64,000 nt of DNA, taken from assembly GCF_050717545.1 (NCBI RefSeq), contig NZ_JBOITN010000019.1, positions 124,001 to 188,000 of the forward strand. The letters are read 5' to 3'. The stretch is from Clostridium_AD sp050717545 (GTDB lineage: Bacteria; Bacillota; Clostridia; Clostridiales; Clostridiaceae). Of this stretch, positions 44,701-53,531 are shown one piece after another. Each line of letters begins with the position of its first letter. The stretch's first letter is position 1. The notes beneath the pieces were generated by a model that saw nothing but the letters and a program-made list of their open reading frames with translations, made no database searches and was not told where the DNA came from. A program made the translations under genes and the position numbers.

Positions 44701-47700
44701 ATGTTATAAGTCGTGATAGAAATTTAGAAGTGTTAAAAATTGATGGAGAAGAAGAGAAAAACTTGAGAAGGTTAAGTAGAAAAACTTGGGCATATTTTGA
44801 GGATTTCGTCAATCATGAAAATAATTGGCTTGGGCCGGATAATTACCAAGAAGATCCACCTAATGGATTAGCTCATAGAACCTCACCAACCAATATGGGA
44901 ATGGAGTTAACCGCAAATATAGTTGCTTATGATTTAGGATATATAGGAATTTTAGACGTATCCGCTAGGATAAAGAAGATTATGACCTCAATGGAAGGTT
45001 TGGATATGTATAAGGGTCATTTTTACAATTGGTATAATACTAAGAACAAGGCTCCACTTTATCCTAGATATGTATCAACTGTAGATAGCGGTAATTTAGT
45101 TGGGTACCTTTGGGTAGTTGCTAAGTCACTAGAGGATTATTTGAACAGTCCGATATTCAACGTTATGAAAGTTAAGGGTTTGCAAGATATTATGAGGCTT
45201 GCTAGTGAAGAAATAGATGAGAAATCAGTGGTAAAAGAAATATATAATGATGTTATGAATAACACTTATGCGGATAAAATAGATTTTAAATCTTGGAAAA
45301 CTATACTTGTGGAAGTAGAATCCAAGATTAAAGAAGTAGAAAAAATTGAAATAGGTAAAAAATTATATTGGAATAACAAATTAAGGGATGATGTGAATGG
45401 TTTCTTAGATGAATTAAACCAGTTTTTTCCTTGGGCTGATTATGATTATGAAAATGAATTAGATTCAGAAGTTAGCAAATTATTGTCTAGTTTAATTGAA
45501 AATTCAGCAATAAATTGTATTCCAGGAAAAGCAAATAATATATTAAAAATGTTAAATAGCAAAATTAAAAACGGGGAATCACGAAAAAGATTAAAAACTT
45601 TTTTGCTGCATACGAAAGAAAAGGCTTTAATGGTTATTAACGATATAGAGAGTTTAAAAGAAAGATTAAACTCTATGGCAGAAAATACTGACTTTAAAAT
45701 GTTATATGATAATGATAGAGAGCTCTTTAGAATTGGATACGATGTTGAAAATGATAATTTAGGTAAGGGTTTTTATGATTTATTAGCGTCGGAGTCAAGG
45801 CAGGCTAGTTTTGTCGCCATAGCAAAAGGGGATGTTCCTAAAAAACATTGGTTTAATCTCGGCAGGGCTATGACTATTATGGGTAAAAGTAAGGGATTAG
45901 TTTCATGGAGTGGTACCATGTTCGAATACATGATGCCATTGCTTATAATGAAAAATTATCCAGGCACAATGCTAGATGAAACTTATAAAGCAGTAATTGG
46001 TGCTCAAAAGAAATATTGTGATGAAAGGGGAGTACCTTTTGGAATCTCAGAATCTGCATTTTATAATTTTGATATAAATTCAAATTACCAATATAAGGCA
46101 TTCGGAGTAGCTGGAGTAGGATTAAAGTCAGGACTTGAAGATGAATTAGTTATTGCACCATATGCTACTGTAATGGCGCTCCAAACTGACTTTAGGGGAG
46201 CTTATGATAATCTTGAAAGGCTTAAAAAAGAAGGATTAGAGGGGAATTATGGTTTTTATGAAGCTGTAGATTATACTAAAGACAGAATGTCGAGTGATGA
46301 ACCTAAAGCCGTTGTTAAATGTTTTATGATTCATCATGAAGGAATGAGTTTAATGGCATTAGATAATGTCTTATTGGGCAATATTTTTCAGAAAAGATTT
46401 CACTCTTTACCAAAGGTAAAGGCTACAGAATTGTTGCTCCAAGAGAAAATTTCAAAGAGAGTAGTATACGATAGAGAATACAAATTTAATGTGGGGGGAA
46501 CTACAATAGGAAAACAAAAAATTGTAGTTAGAAAATACACTACAGCAAATACTGAAACTCCAGAAACTCATTTAATTTCTAATGGAGGTTATTCGCTAAT
46601 GGTCTCTAATAGTGGATCAGGGTATGCGATGAGCGAAAGCACTATGATTTACAGATGGAGGGAAGATGTAACTCGAGATAATACAGGTATGTTTGTTTAT
46701 ATTAAAGACATAGCTGAAAATGAATACTTCAGCGCAGCTTATGAACCTTGCAAAAATTCAGGGGATAGATACGAAGTGACCTTCGCACTAGACAAGGCTG
46801 TATTTACAAGGATTGATAGTAATATTACTACTAGCATGGAAATTACTGTATCTACAGAAGATGATTCAGAGGTAAGAAGATTATCAATTACAAATAACGC
46901 TTCTGTAAGTAAATATTTAGATGTAACAAGTTATCTAGAAGTAACGCTTGCACATTATGACGCGGATATAGTTCACCCAGCGTTTGGAAATCTTTTTGTA
47001 AAAACAGAGTATATAGATAATCCTACTTGTATCCTGGCAACAAGAAGACCTAGAGCTATGGGAGAAAAACAACCTTGGCTTATGCAAACTGTTGCGGTAG
47101 ATGGAACTACAGTGGGACCTATACAATATGAGACTAGCAGAGCAAGCTTCATTGGTCGTGGTGAAAATACATCGCACCCAAACTCAATGAAGACTGATGC
47201 ACCACTATCAAACACAGTTGGAGCAGTTTTAGACCCTATAATAAGCATAAGAAGAAGAATTAAAGTAAAATCTGGTGAAACATGCACTATAGCAATCACT
47301 ACATCAATAGCAAGTAATAAAATAGAAGTAATAAGTTTAGCTAAAAAATATAGTGGATTTCATAATATAAATCGAGTGTTTGAGTTAGCATGGAGTCAAA
47401 CCCAGGTAGATATGAAGTATTTTGGTATCAAATCTACCCAAGCAAACTTATACCAAGTTATGGCTTCTAAAATATTATTTTTAAATTCTACTTATAGATT
47501 AAGAGAAGAATATATAAAAAAAGGAGTTAAGGGTCAATTTACGCTTTGGGAATATGGTATTTCGGGAGATTTACCTATAATGCTTCTAATAGTGCAGGAG
47601 AGTAAAGATAAGGATCTAGTTCGGCAACTTTTAAATGCACATGAATATTTAAGTTTTAAGGGATTAAAAGTTGATTTGGTGATAATAAATCTTCAAACAG

Positions 47701-50369
47701 CATCATATGAGCAACCTCTACAAACTGATATCAAGGAGTTAATAGGTGGTAGCCACTTAAGAGATAAAGAAAATAAACCTGGGGGATTTTTTATATTTAA
47801 CAATGCAACTATTAAGGAAGAGGATGTAGGGCTTTTAATATCTATAGCTAGAATAGTTATAGATTCCAGTAAGGGAATGCTTGTATCTCAAATTCAAAAT
47901 AATACTAAGAGAATAGGAAAGCAAGCATTATTAAAAACTGTAGAAAAACAATTCACATTTAAAGAAAGCAAGTTTGATGTGCAGACACTGGAGTACTTTA
48001 ATGATTTGGGAGGATTTAATGTTGAAAAAGAAAACTATACTATTTTACTTAAAAACTTTAATAATACACCAGCACCTTGGGTAAATGTAATTTCAAATGG
48101 TGATTTTGGATTCCATGTATCGGAATCTGGATCGGCTTATACTTGGCACCAAAATAGTCGTGAAAATAAAATTACTACTTGGTCTAATGATTCGATAAGT
48201 GATGAATGCTCAGAAGTTATATACTTGCGGGACGAGAATAATTCTAATGTGTGGAGCATTACACCTAAACCTATAAGGGATGGTGGAGAATATTTAATTG
48301 AACATGGATTTGGATATTCTAGTTTTAAACATGAGGCTTATGGAATTATGGGTAAGGTAACTATGTTTGTGCCTATGGATCATAATATTAAGTTATGCAA
48401 AATAAAACTTAAAAACAATAGTAATATAGCTAGGAATTTAACTATAACTTACTACGCAGAAATTGTAATGGGTGTTGTACGAGAGCATACTGCTCAGCAT
48501 ATTGTTACTTATCTAAATAAAGAAAATGAATATATATATGCTACAAATTCTTATAATCAGAATTTTGGTAAATTAAAAGCTTTCTTAAAACTATTTGGGG
48601 GAGAACAGCAAAGTTTCACTGGTAATCGAAGTGAGTTTTTAGGTAGAGGTGGAAGCGTAGAGAATCCTGAAGTATTAAAGAGGATAAGGCTTTCAAATAA
48701 TGTGGGAGCAGGGCTTGATCCATGTCTAGCAGTTACTTCTAAAATTCATATACAACCTAATATGGAAATTGAACTCGTGGTAATGCTGGGTGAAAATGAG
48801 AATTTAGATAATATTGAGAGTATTATAAATGAGTTTAAAGATTTTAAAAGAGTTGATATTGAACTGGAAAATGCTAAAAAATATTGGAATAAGCTACTTC
48901 ACACAGTGCAGGTTAAAACTCCAGATAAGAGCATGGATTTAATGCTCAATGGATGGCTAATGTACCAAACTGTAGTATGCAGATTGTGGGCAAGAACTGC
49001 GTTTTATCAATCAGGTGGAGCTTATGGCTTTAGAGATCAGCTTCAGGATGTTATGTCTTTAAGCATTCTCGAACCTAGTATGACGAGAAAACAAATTTTA
49101 TATAGTGCTTCAAGGCAATTTGTTGAAGGCGATGTTCAACATTGGTGGCATCCAGTTGTGGACAGTGGGATAAGAACAAGATTTTCTGATGATTTATTAT
49201 GGCTTCCTTATGTAACTATGGATTATATAAAAAATACAGGTGATTTTGCTATTCTTGATGAACAAGCTGGGTATCTAATTGATACGCCACTGGCGGATGG
49301 TGAGGATGAAAGATATAATGTTTCGCCAAAGGCAGATTTTACAGGCAGTATATATGAACATTGCATAAAAGCCATAGACAGAGCGCTAAAATTTGGCCCT
49401 CACAACATCCCGCTAATGGGTAGTGGAGATTGGAACGACGGAATGAGTACCGTAGGTAATAAAGGGAAGGGAGAAAGCGTTTGGCTTGGATGGTTCTTAT
49501 ATGATATACTGGGAGATTTCATGCGAGCTTGCACATATAAGAATGATGATGAAAGATTACAAAAATATAAGGATATGAAAGAATATATAAGAGTAAACTT
49601 AGAGGAAAATGCTTGGGATGGTAAGTGGTATAGAAGGGCGTATTTTGATGATGGAACGCCACTGGGGTCATCTCAAAATGAAGAGTGTAAAATTGATTCA
49701 CTATCTCAATCCTGGGCAGTTATATCGGGTGCTGCCAGTAAAGAAAGAGCATTGGAGGCTATGGAGTCATTAGAACGCTATTTAATAAAAGAAGATAATG
49801 GAATGATCCTGCTTTTAACTCCACCTTTTAGCAAATCCGCTTTGGAGCCTGGGTATATCAAAGGATATGTGCCAGGAGTTAGGGAAAATGGTGGTCAATA
49901 TACACATGCTGCAACCTGGGTAATTCTTGCATTTGCTAAATTATACAAAACAGACACTGCAGCAAAACTCTATAATATGATAAACCCTATTAATCATACG
50001 AAAACCCTACTTGAGTGTGAGAAATATAAAACGGAGCCTTATGTAATGACTGCTGATGTTTATGGAAAGAAACCTCATGTAGGAAGAGGAGGATGGAGTT
50101 GGTATACTGGGACCTCAGGATGGATGTATAGGACAGGAATAGAAGCTATCTTAGGATTCAAACTAAAGGAGGGAAAAGGGTTTACAATAGAGCCTTGTGT
50201 GCCTGAGGAATGGACACATTATGAGATTATTTATAAAAAAGATAACCTTGAATATGTGATTGAAGTAAAGAGACATGATGTTAAGGGCACTTGGCTTGAT
50301 GGTAACTTGTGCGCAGATGGTGTAGTTCCATTTATTGATGGAGTCCATAAAGTGGAGGTAATAATATAA
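41712..50369 (+). CDS. Cyclic beta-1,2-glucan synthase (NdvB/ChvB/Cgs type)
   Basis: 2885 aa, about the size of the proteobacterial enzymes. An N-terminal helix is followed by a soluble region, two membrane helices (near 430-485), a GT84 glycosyltransferase domain (511-820) with LDADTKLP near 649 and HRWTRGDW near 798, and about five more membrane helices (835-995). A glucoamylase-like domain follows (1350-1570), with FGISESAF and MIHHEGMSL. Two beta-sandwich carbohydrate domains (from 1619 and 2126) and a C-terminal GH94 phosphorylase domain (2420-2800) come next, with MGSGDWNDGM near 2569 carrying the probable catalytic Asp. It should start, extend, trim and cyclise beta-1,2-glucan at the membrane. 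ATG 41712 follows AAAGGGGTG. Single gene. Confidence 0.93.
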   Translation: MPYVILGVIVVISILIHTVVRKNLNYYKEENVLKDVPTINVNREDLEKHASEIAHHYSDVKTTNCKKKLISNLDRSYEKILKGYENIDKNGEDKKDILPASEWLMDNLYLVEKDYKSIKYNMPQTYYKDLPVIYKGVMKGYPRVYHIAIEIISHTDGRMDEFVIGDFISAYQKNAVLTSGELWAIPIMLRIALIQNISKITEKIVKAQQDKKEAEVVAERLINAFSEGKITSEVSELSNEKITFNTHFTERLLKLLRDNGIDSKEVYNFIDERLGTQETSSDRVIALEHQIEANLEISMSNSINSIRVIEGLNWKIYFENLSPVESILRQDPSGIYKQMDFKSRDNYRHVIEKISKHTKLPEAYIAKKAIESCTDNENSEGKIRDLENNTYKRHVGYYLIDEGLDELKNKIGYKNTGLQGVKNVIKKNTANFYISTIIIFTLLIMSLIIVSSLFNDSDKDLWRYVLAVIVILVPCSEIAISIFNWSISVLSIPSFIPKMDFKEKIPEKYSTVVVIPTLLNDCSRVDKLVNDLEIYYLANAQENLFFALLGDFNDSNVQDESGDKAIVDAGLLAIELLNKKYCSKCKNKNKFFFLNRYRQFNEKENKWMGYERKRGKLMEFNEFLRGGENTSYNIISAGAQDLQRVKYVITLDADTKLPRDSAKKIIGAMAHPLNNAVINHSKKTVIRGYGLMQPRVGVSILSANKTLFSKIFSGETGIDIYTTAVSDVYQDLFGEGIFTGKGIYDVDVFNYMLKDEIPDNAVLSHDLLEGSYVRTALVTDVEFIDGYPAYYNSSSMRLHRWTRGDWQLLPWLKRSSPLSTISKWKIFDNLRRSLLAPSITMLLILAIGAVLPNGTDKWIIAAFVAILAPVLFGVSEAVVSPAKGISLSGKIQNSKMAIEQVFLIFCFIPFQAYMMLDAILRTLYRLTISKKNLLEWQTAEDVEVKLGKRLKDFMQSMWIGSAVALLIVFLAFNASMSIGFLSIPSCAIWFLSPIIAYVISRDRNLEVLKIDGEEEKNLRRLSRKTWAYFEDFVNHENNWLGPDNYQEDPPNGLAHRTSPTNMGMELTANIVAYDLGYIGILDVSARIKKIMTSMEGLDMYKGHFYNWYNTKNKAPLYPRYVSTVDSGNLVGYLWVVAKSLEDYLNSPIFNVMKVKGLQDIMRLASEEIDEKSVVKEIYNDVMNNTYADKIDFKSWKTILVEVESKIKEVEKIEIGKKLYWNNKLRDDVNGFLDELNQFFPWADYDYENELDSEVSKLLSSLIENSAINCIPGKANNILKMLNSKIKNGESRKRLKTFLLHTKEKALMVINDIESLKERLNSMAENTDFKMLYDNDRELFRIGYDVENDNLGKGFYDLLASESRQASFVAIAKGDVPKKHWFNLGRAMTIMGKSKGLVSWSGTMFEYMMPLLIMKNYPGTMLDETYKAVIGAQKKYCDERGVPFGISESAFYNFDINSNYQYKAFGVAGVGLKSGLEDELVIAPYATVMALQTDFRGAYDNLERLKKEGLEGNYGFYEAVDYTKDRMSSDEPKAVVKCFMIHHEGMSLMALDNVLLGNIFQKRFHSLPKVKATELLLQEKISKRVVYDREYKFNVGGTTIGKQKIVVRKYTTANTETPETHLISNGGYSLMVSNSGSGYAMSESTMIYRWREDVTRDNTGMFVYIKDIAENEYFSAAYEPCKNSGDRYEVTFALDKAVFTRIDSNITTSMEITVSTEDDSEVRRLSITNNASVSKYLDVTSYLEVTLAHYDADIVHPAFGNLFVKTEYIDNPTCILATRRPRAMGEKQPWLMQTVAVDGTTVGPIQYETSRASFIGRGENTSHPNSMKTDAPLSNTVGAVLDPIISIRRRIKVKSGETCTIAITTSIASNKIEVISLAKKYSGFHNINRVFELAWSQTQVDMKYFGIKSTQANLYQVMASKILFLNSTYRLREEYIKKGVKGQFTLWEYGISGDLPIMLLIVQESKDKDLVRQLLNAHEYLSFKGLKVDLVIINLQTASYEQPLQTDIKELIGGSHLRDKENKPGGFFIFNNATIKEEDVGLLISIARIVIDSSKGMLVSQIQNNTKRIGKQALLKTVEKQFTFKESKFDVQTLEYFNDLGGFNVEKENYTILLKNFNNTPAPWVNVISNGDFGFHVSESGSAYTWHQNSRENKITTWSNDSISDECSEVIYLRDENNSNVWSITPKPIRDGGEYLIEHGFGYSSFKHEAYGIMGKVTMFVPMDHNIKLCKIKLKNNSNIARNLTITYYAEIVMGVVREHTAQHIVTYLNKENEYIYATNSYNQNFGKLKAFLKLFGGEQQSFTGNRSEFLGRGGSVENPEVLKRIRLSNNVGAGLDPCLAVTSKIHIQPNMEIELVVMLGENENLDNIESIINEFKDFKRVDIELENAKKYWNKLLHTVQVKTPDKSMDLMLNGWLMYQTVVCRLWARTAFYQSGGAYGFRDQLQDVMSLSILEPSMTRKQILYSASRQFVEGDVQHWWHPVVDSGIRTRFSDDLLWLPYVTMDYIKNTGDFAILDEQAGYLIDTPLADGEDERYNVSPKADFTGSIYEHCIKAIDRALKFGPHNIPLMGSGDWNDGMSTVGNKGKGESVWLGWFLYDILGDFMRACTYKNDDERLQKYKDMKEYIRVNLEENAWDGKWYRRAYFDDGTPLGSSQNEECKIDSLSQSWAVISGAASKERALEAMESLERYLIKEDNGMILLLTPPFSKSALEPGYIKGYVPGVRENGGQYTHAATWVILAFAKLYKTDTAAKLYNMINPINHTKTLLECEKYKTEPYVMTADVYGKKPHVGRGGWSWYTGTSGWMYRTGIEAILGFKLKEGKGFTIEPCVPEEWTHYEIIYKKDNLEYVIEVKRHDVKGTWLDGNLCADGVVPFIDGVHKVEVII

Positions 50370-50376
50370 AAAAGAA

Positions 50377-50428
50377 AAAAAGTATATATTAATCGTATTG
50401 CAATACGCGTAATATATACTTTTTTTGA
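50377..50428 (+). terminator. Intrinsic terminator of the glucan synthase gene
   Basis: AGTATATATTA (from 50381) and TAATATATACT (to 50420) pair, with inner CGTATTG and CAATACG also complementary, followed by seven T. Confidence 0.8.
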
Positions 50429-50445
50429 GTATGAAATTCATGTAA

Positions 50446-50484
50446 AAAAATGGGATGGCTCCAAAAGAAGTCATCCCATTTTTA
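50446..50484. terminator. Hairpin terminator of the 68-aa gene
   Basis: AAAAATGGGATG and CATCCCATTTTT pair around a 14-base loop, usable in both directions. Confidence 0.7.
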
Positions 50485-50507
50485 AATTAGTGATTTAATA
50501 AAAAAAG

Positions 50508-50714
50508 TTAATCTTCCATATCTGGAATTTCGTTTCCACCATCATAGGTGTAGTCAAATTCTACATTTGAGATATTCATAGCTACTATAGGGTCAGTTAC
50601 TGGATCAGGTAGCATAGTAGAATCTGTTTCTGAATAAGACCTTATGTCTGATTGTGCTAATTCATAAAAATCTCTTTCATGAGGTGCATACACTTTTGTT
50701 TTATTTTTAGACAT
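50508..50714 (-). CDS. Small acidic hypothetical protein, 68 aa
   Basis: 68 aa with a basic start (MSKNKTKVYAPHERDFYELA) and an acidic, proline-bearing remainder ending GGNEIPDMED. No membrane span or Cys. I do not recognise a family. ATG with GGAGGTATT upstream and its own terminator, so a real gene. It lies alone between the glucan synthase and desulfoferrodoxin genes. Confidence 0.7.
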   Translation of the reverse strand: MSKNKTKVYAPHERDFYELAQSDIRSYSETDSTMLPDPVTDPIVAMNISNVEFDYTYDGGNEIPDMED

Positions 50715-51026
50715 ATTAATACCTCCATTTATATATAAATATTATTTGTACTTATAGTGTTCCATATAAGAGTAAAAAAAATGAAGGTAATATTAGCTAA
50801 ATTATTAATTGATTTTAAACAAAATACTGTGAGGAATACAATAGATTAAATTAGCATAAAATACAAGTGTATAAAAAATAGTCTTATAAAAATTACTCTA
50901 ATAAAGAGGAGTTTTTGAATTAATGTAGAATATATATAATTACTATCAATAAATAATTGTTATAGATTAAAAGTTATATATTATAATAAAAATTTATTGA
51001 TTTCTAAATTTAAAGGAGGAATAAAA
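50715..51026. other. Intergenic region before desulfoferrodoxin
   Basis: About 310 very AT-rich bases between divergent genes. A TATAAT-like box lies near 50983. Several ATAAT/ATTAT stretches are present, but none forms a clear PerR or Fur site, so I assign no regulator. Confidence 0.35.
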
Positions 51027-51401
51027 ATGACTGAATTAAGACAAATTTACAAATGTGAAATATGTGGTAATATAGTTGAGGTAGTTCATAATGCTGGAGG
51101 AACTTTAGTGTGTTGTGGAAAGAATATGACACTTCAAGAAGAAAATATTAAGGATGCAGCAGTTGAAAAACATGTTCCTGTATTTGAAAAAATAGAGGGT
51201 GGAATTAAAGTTAAAGTTGGAGCAGTTGAGCATCCAATGGTTGAAGCACATCATATTGAATTTATTGAAGCACATACTGAAAACAAGGTATATAGAAAAT
51301 ACTTAAAACCAGGCGAAAAACCAGAAGCAGAATTTAAAATAGAAGAAGAAGTGTTATTCATACGTGAATACTGCAATTTACACGGTCTTTGGAAAGCATA
51401 A
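51027..51401 (+). CDS. dfx: Desulfoferrodoxin (superoxide reductase)
   Basis: 124 aa two-domain superoxide reductase. The desulforedoxin iron site has four Cys in YKCEICGN and LVCCGK. The catalytic iron site has His residues in EKHVPV, VEHPMVEAHHIEF, and Cys plus His in REYCNLHGLWKA. It reduces superoxide to hydrogen peroxide without making oxygen, a defence used by anaerobes. The Glu-Lys-His site next to the iron is present. ATG with AAAGGAGGA upstream; the extended frame from 50997 is not needed. Single gene. Confidence 0.96.
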   Translation: MTELRQIYKCEICGNIVEVVHNAGGTLVCCGKNMTLQEENIKDAAVEKHVPVFEKIEGGIKVKVGAVEHPMVEAHHIEFIEAHTENKVYRKYLKPGEKPEAEFKIEEEVLFIREYCNLHGLWKA

Positions 51402-51519
51402 AATATTAAAATTAATATTAAATCTATATATTGAATCTAAATTATTAATTAAAGTTGACAATTAGTATTGATAGGTATACTATTATTTAAAGATATTTTA
51501 AAAATAGTATATTAAAGTC

Positions 51520-51775
51520 ATTGATGAGAAGCAAGTAGATTTAAAAACAGATTTTTAGAGAGTCGTAGAAGGTGGGATTACGATAATTATGTTTAAGTTG
51601 AATGGGTCTCTAAGACGCAGGATGAAGCATAGTAGTCCTTGACGTATGCCTTACGTTATAGAGGTAGGATATCATAGTGTATCTGTTAAAGTGAAGATTT
51701 AATAGCTTCAAGTATTAGGTGGTACCGTGTATATGCGCCCTGTGGATTTATCCATAGGGTGCTTTTTAATTTAAG
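51520..51775 (+). promoter_or_regulatory. T-box leader of trpS (specifier UGG)
   Basis: A tRNA-sensing leader. It has AGAGAGTCG near stem I, a specifier region TTGAATGGGTCTC with the Trp codon TGG at 51603-51605, and the T-box sequence AGGTGGTACCGTG (51717-51729). A terminator follows at 51735-51768. Uncharged tRNA-Trp should stabilise the antiterminator. Confidence 0.9.
51735..51768 (+). terminator. T-box terminator before trpS
   Basis: GCGCCCTGTGGA pairs with TCCATAGGGTGC around TTTA, followed by five T. Confidence 0.85.
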
Positions 51776-51811
51776 AAAATTTAGTAAATTATACTATAGG
51801 AGATGGTTATT

Positions 51812-52807
51812 TTGGAAAATAATAAAAAAATAATATTTAGTGGAATTCAGCCTTCAGGTGATTTAACACTAGGAAATTATTTAGGAGCTATAAAAAACTG
51901 GGTTAAATTACAAGAAGAATATGAGTGCTATTTTTGTGTGGTTGATTTACATGCCATTACAGTAAAGCAAGAACCAAAGGAACTTAGAAGAAGAACATTA
52001 GAGGTGTTAGCTATTTATTTAGCTTCAGGGATTGATCCTGACAAAAATACCATGTTTATTCAATCACATGTTCCAGCTCATAGTGAGGCTGCTTGGCTTT
52101 TAACTTGTTCTACTTACATGGGAGAATTAAGCAGAATGACTCAATTTAAAGAAAAATCTAAAAATAGTGAAAGCGTAGGAGCGGGATTACTTATTTATCC
52201 GGTGCTAATGGCAGCTGATATTTTATTATACCAAACTAATTTAGTGCCGGTAGGAAAAGATCAAACTCAACATCTTGAAATTGCAAGAGATATAGCTGAA
52301 AGATTCAATAAAACGTATAGCGATACTTTTGTAATACCCAAGCCATATATAGGTAAAACAGGGGCTAAAATAATGGACTTACAAGAACCAGCTAAGAAAA
52401 TGTCAAAATCAGGTGAGAATGTTAATGGATTCATTTTAATAATGGACCCACCAGAAGTTATAAGAAAAAAAGTCAATAGGGCAGTTACAGATAGCATTGG
52501 GGCAGTTAAATATAATGATGAGCAATTAGGGGTTAAAAACCTGATGACAATACTGATGACTATAACTGGTCTTTCTGTAGAAGAAATTGAAGCTAAATAT
52601 GAGGGATTAGGTTATGCTCAATTTAAAAAAGATGTAGCAGAGGCGATAGTTGCAGAACTTGAACCTATACAAATTAAGATTAATGAATATATGTGCAAAA
52701 AATCTTATTTGGAGGAAATTTATAAAAAAGGTTCTGAGAAGGCTAACTATGTTGCTAATAAAACTTTAAGAAAAATGCAAAAGAAAATAGGATTTATACC
52801 AAGATAA
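51812..52807 (+). CDS. trpS: Tryptophan-tRNA ligase
   Basis: Class I synthetase charging tRNA-Trp. About 331 aa, standard length. Seen: FSGIQPSGDLTLGNYLGA with the HIGH-like motif (LGNY), VVDLHAIT, and KKMSKSGENVNG near 200 as the KMSKS loop. The ATG at 51803 overlaps the ribosome binding site AGGAG; the TTG at 51812, 9 bases after it, is the likely start. It is under a Trp T-box and followed 11 bases later by a palindromic repeat. Confidence 0.95.
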   Translation: MENNKKIIFSGIQPSGDLTLGNYLGAIKNWVKLQEEYECYFCVVDLHAITVKQEPKELRRRTLEVLAIYLASGIDPDKNTMFIQSHVPAHSEAAWLLTCSTYMGELSRMTQFKEKSKNSESVGAGLLIYPVLMAADILLYQTNLVPVGKDQTQHLEIARDIAERFNKTYSDTFVIPKPYIGKTGAKIMDLQEPAKKMSKSGENVNGFILIMDPPEVIRKKVNRAVTDSIGAVKYNDEQLGVKNLMTILMTITGLSVEEIEAKYEGLGYAQFKKDVAEAIVAELEPIQIKINEYMCKKSYLEEIYKKGSEKANYVANKTLRKMQKKIGFIPR

Positions 52808-52818
52808 TGGTGGGGGGG

Positions 52819-53093
52819 ATTCTCCTACTTGCCTTGCAGGCGAGCTTGAAACTGGAAATTACATTAAGGAATTCTAATCTTTTGCTTATATAAAATTCCC
52901 TACCGCTCACACTCGATGTCCTGTCTCGGGTTCGCTAGCACAGCCTCTGGGTCGTTCTCTGGGGGACATAACAATTATTAATTGTTATGCAACCTGGCAG
53001 TCTTACGGGGATTTTATATTCGCAAAAGAAGAATTTCTAAATGGAATTTCAATGTTTCCGCGCTTCTTCTTGCAAATCACTTCGGAGAAATTC
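52819..53093 (+). repeat. Large palindromic repeat, copy C
   Basis: About 275 bases, the longest copy. ATTCTCCT at the left pairs with CGGAGAAAT at the right; GGAAATTACATTAAGGAATT pairs with parts of TTTCTAAATGGAATTTC; TATAAAATTCCC pairs with GGGGATTTTATA. The loop side holds CTCACACTCGATGTCCTGTC and TCGGGTTCGCTAG. A perfect hairpin, CATAACAAT and ATTGTTATG around TATTA (52967-52989), is an extra part absent from copies A and B. Confidence 0.85.
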
Positions 53094-53528
53094 TACACTA
53101 TTATGAATGGTAAACTGCGGGAAGTTCAAGGGAGAAAAAGAAGGCGGAGGTCATCAGATAAATATATAAACAGGAAAGATTCAACATTGTCTATGAATGC
53201 ACCCTACGGATAGGGTCAGGGAGAATGAAAGCGGGAATTTAGAAAAATAATATTTTAAGACTCATCTATTTCAGAAGGGTCTTATTTTGATCTAATATAA
53301 TATTCTTATATATATGAAAGTGTAGATGGACAGTTATTTATGGGGTTAAGAGTATATAGGGATAAAAGTTATCGTACAACCTTAGTTGACATATATGGTG
53401 ATAAAAGCTAAAATTGATAGGTAGAGAAATGGTAGGTGAGATTTTAGAATCGCTCAGAGTTAAGAGAGTGGTTGTAGGAATATATATGCAAGTACATAGT
53501 TAAAAAATACAAAAGGGAAGAAAGGAGA
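53094..53528. other. Non-coding stretch between repeat C and prfC
   Basis: About 430 bases with no supported gene. A weak terminator lies at 53257-53287. The rest is purine-rich leader sequence up to the prfC ribosome binding site. Confidence 0.4.
53257..53287 (+). terminator. Possible terminator
   Basis: AAGACTC and GGGTCTT pair (one G-T) around a 13-base loop, followed by ATTTTG. Confidence 0.4.
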
Positions 53529-53531
53529 ATG

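Noticed and set aside
50930..50995. Possible PerR or Fur box before desulfoferrodoxin
   Set aside because: Several AT-rich near-palindromes exist, but none matches the known boxes well enough, and such stretches are common by chance in this AT-rich DNA.
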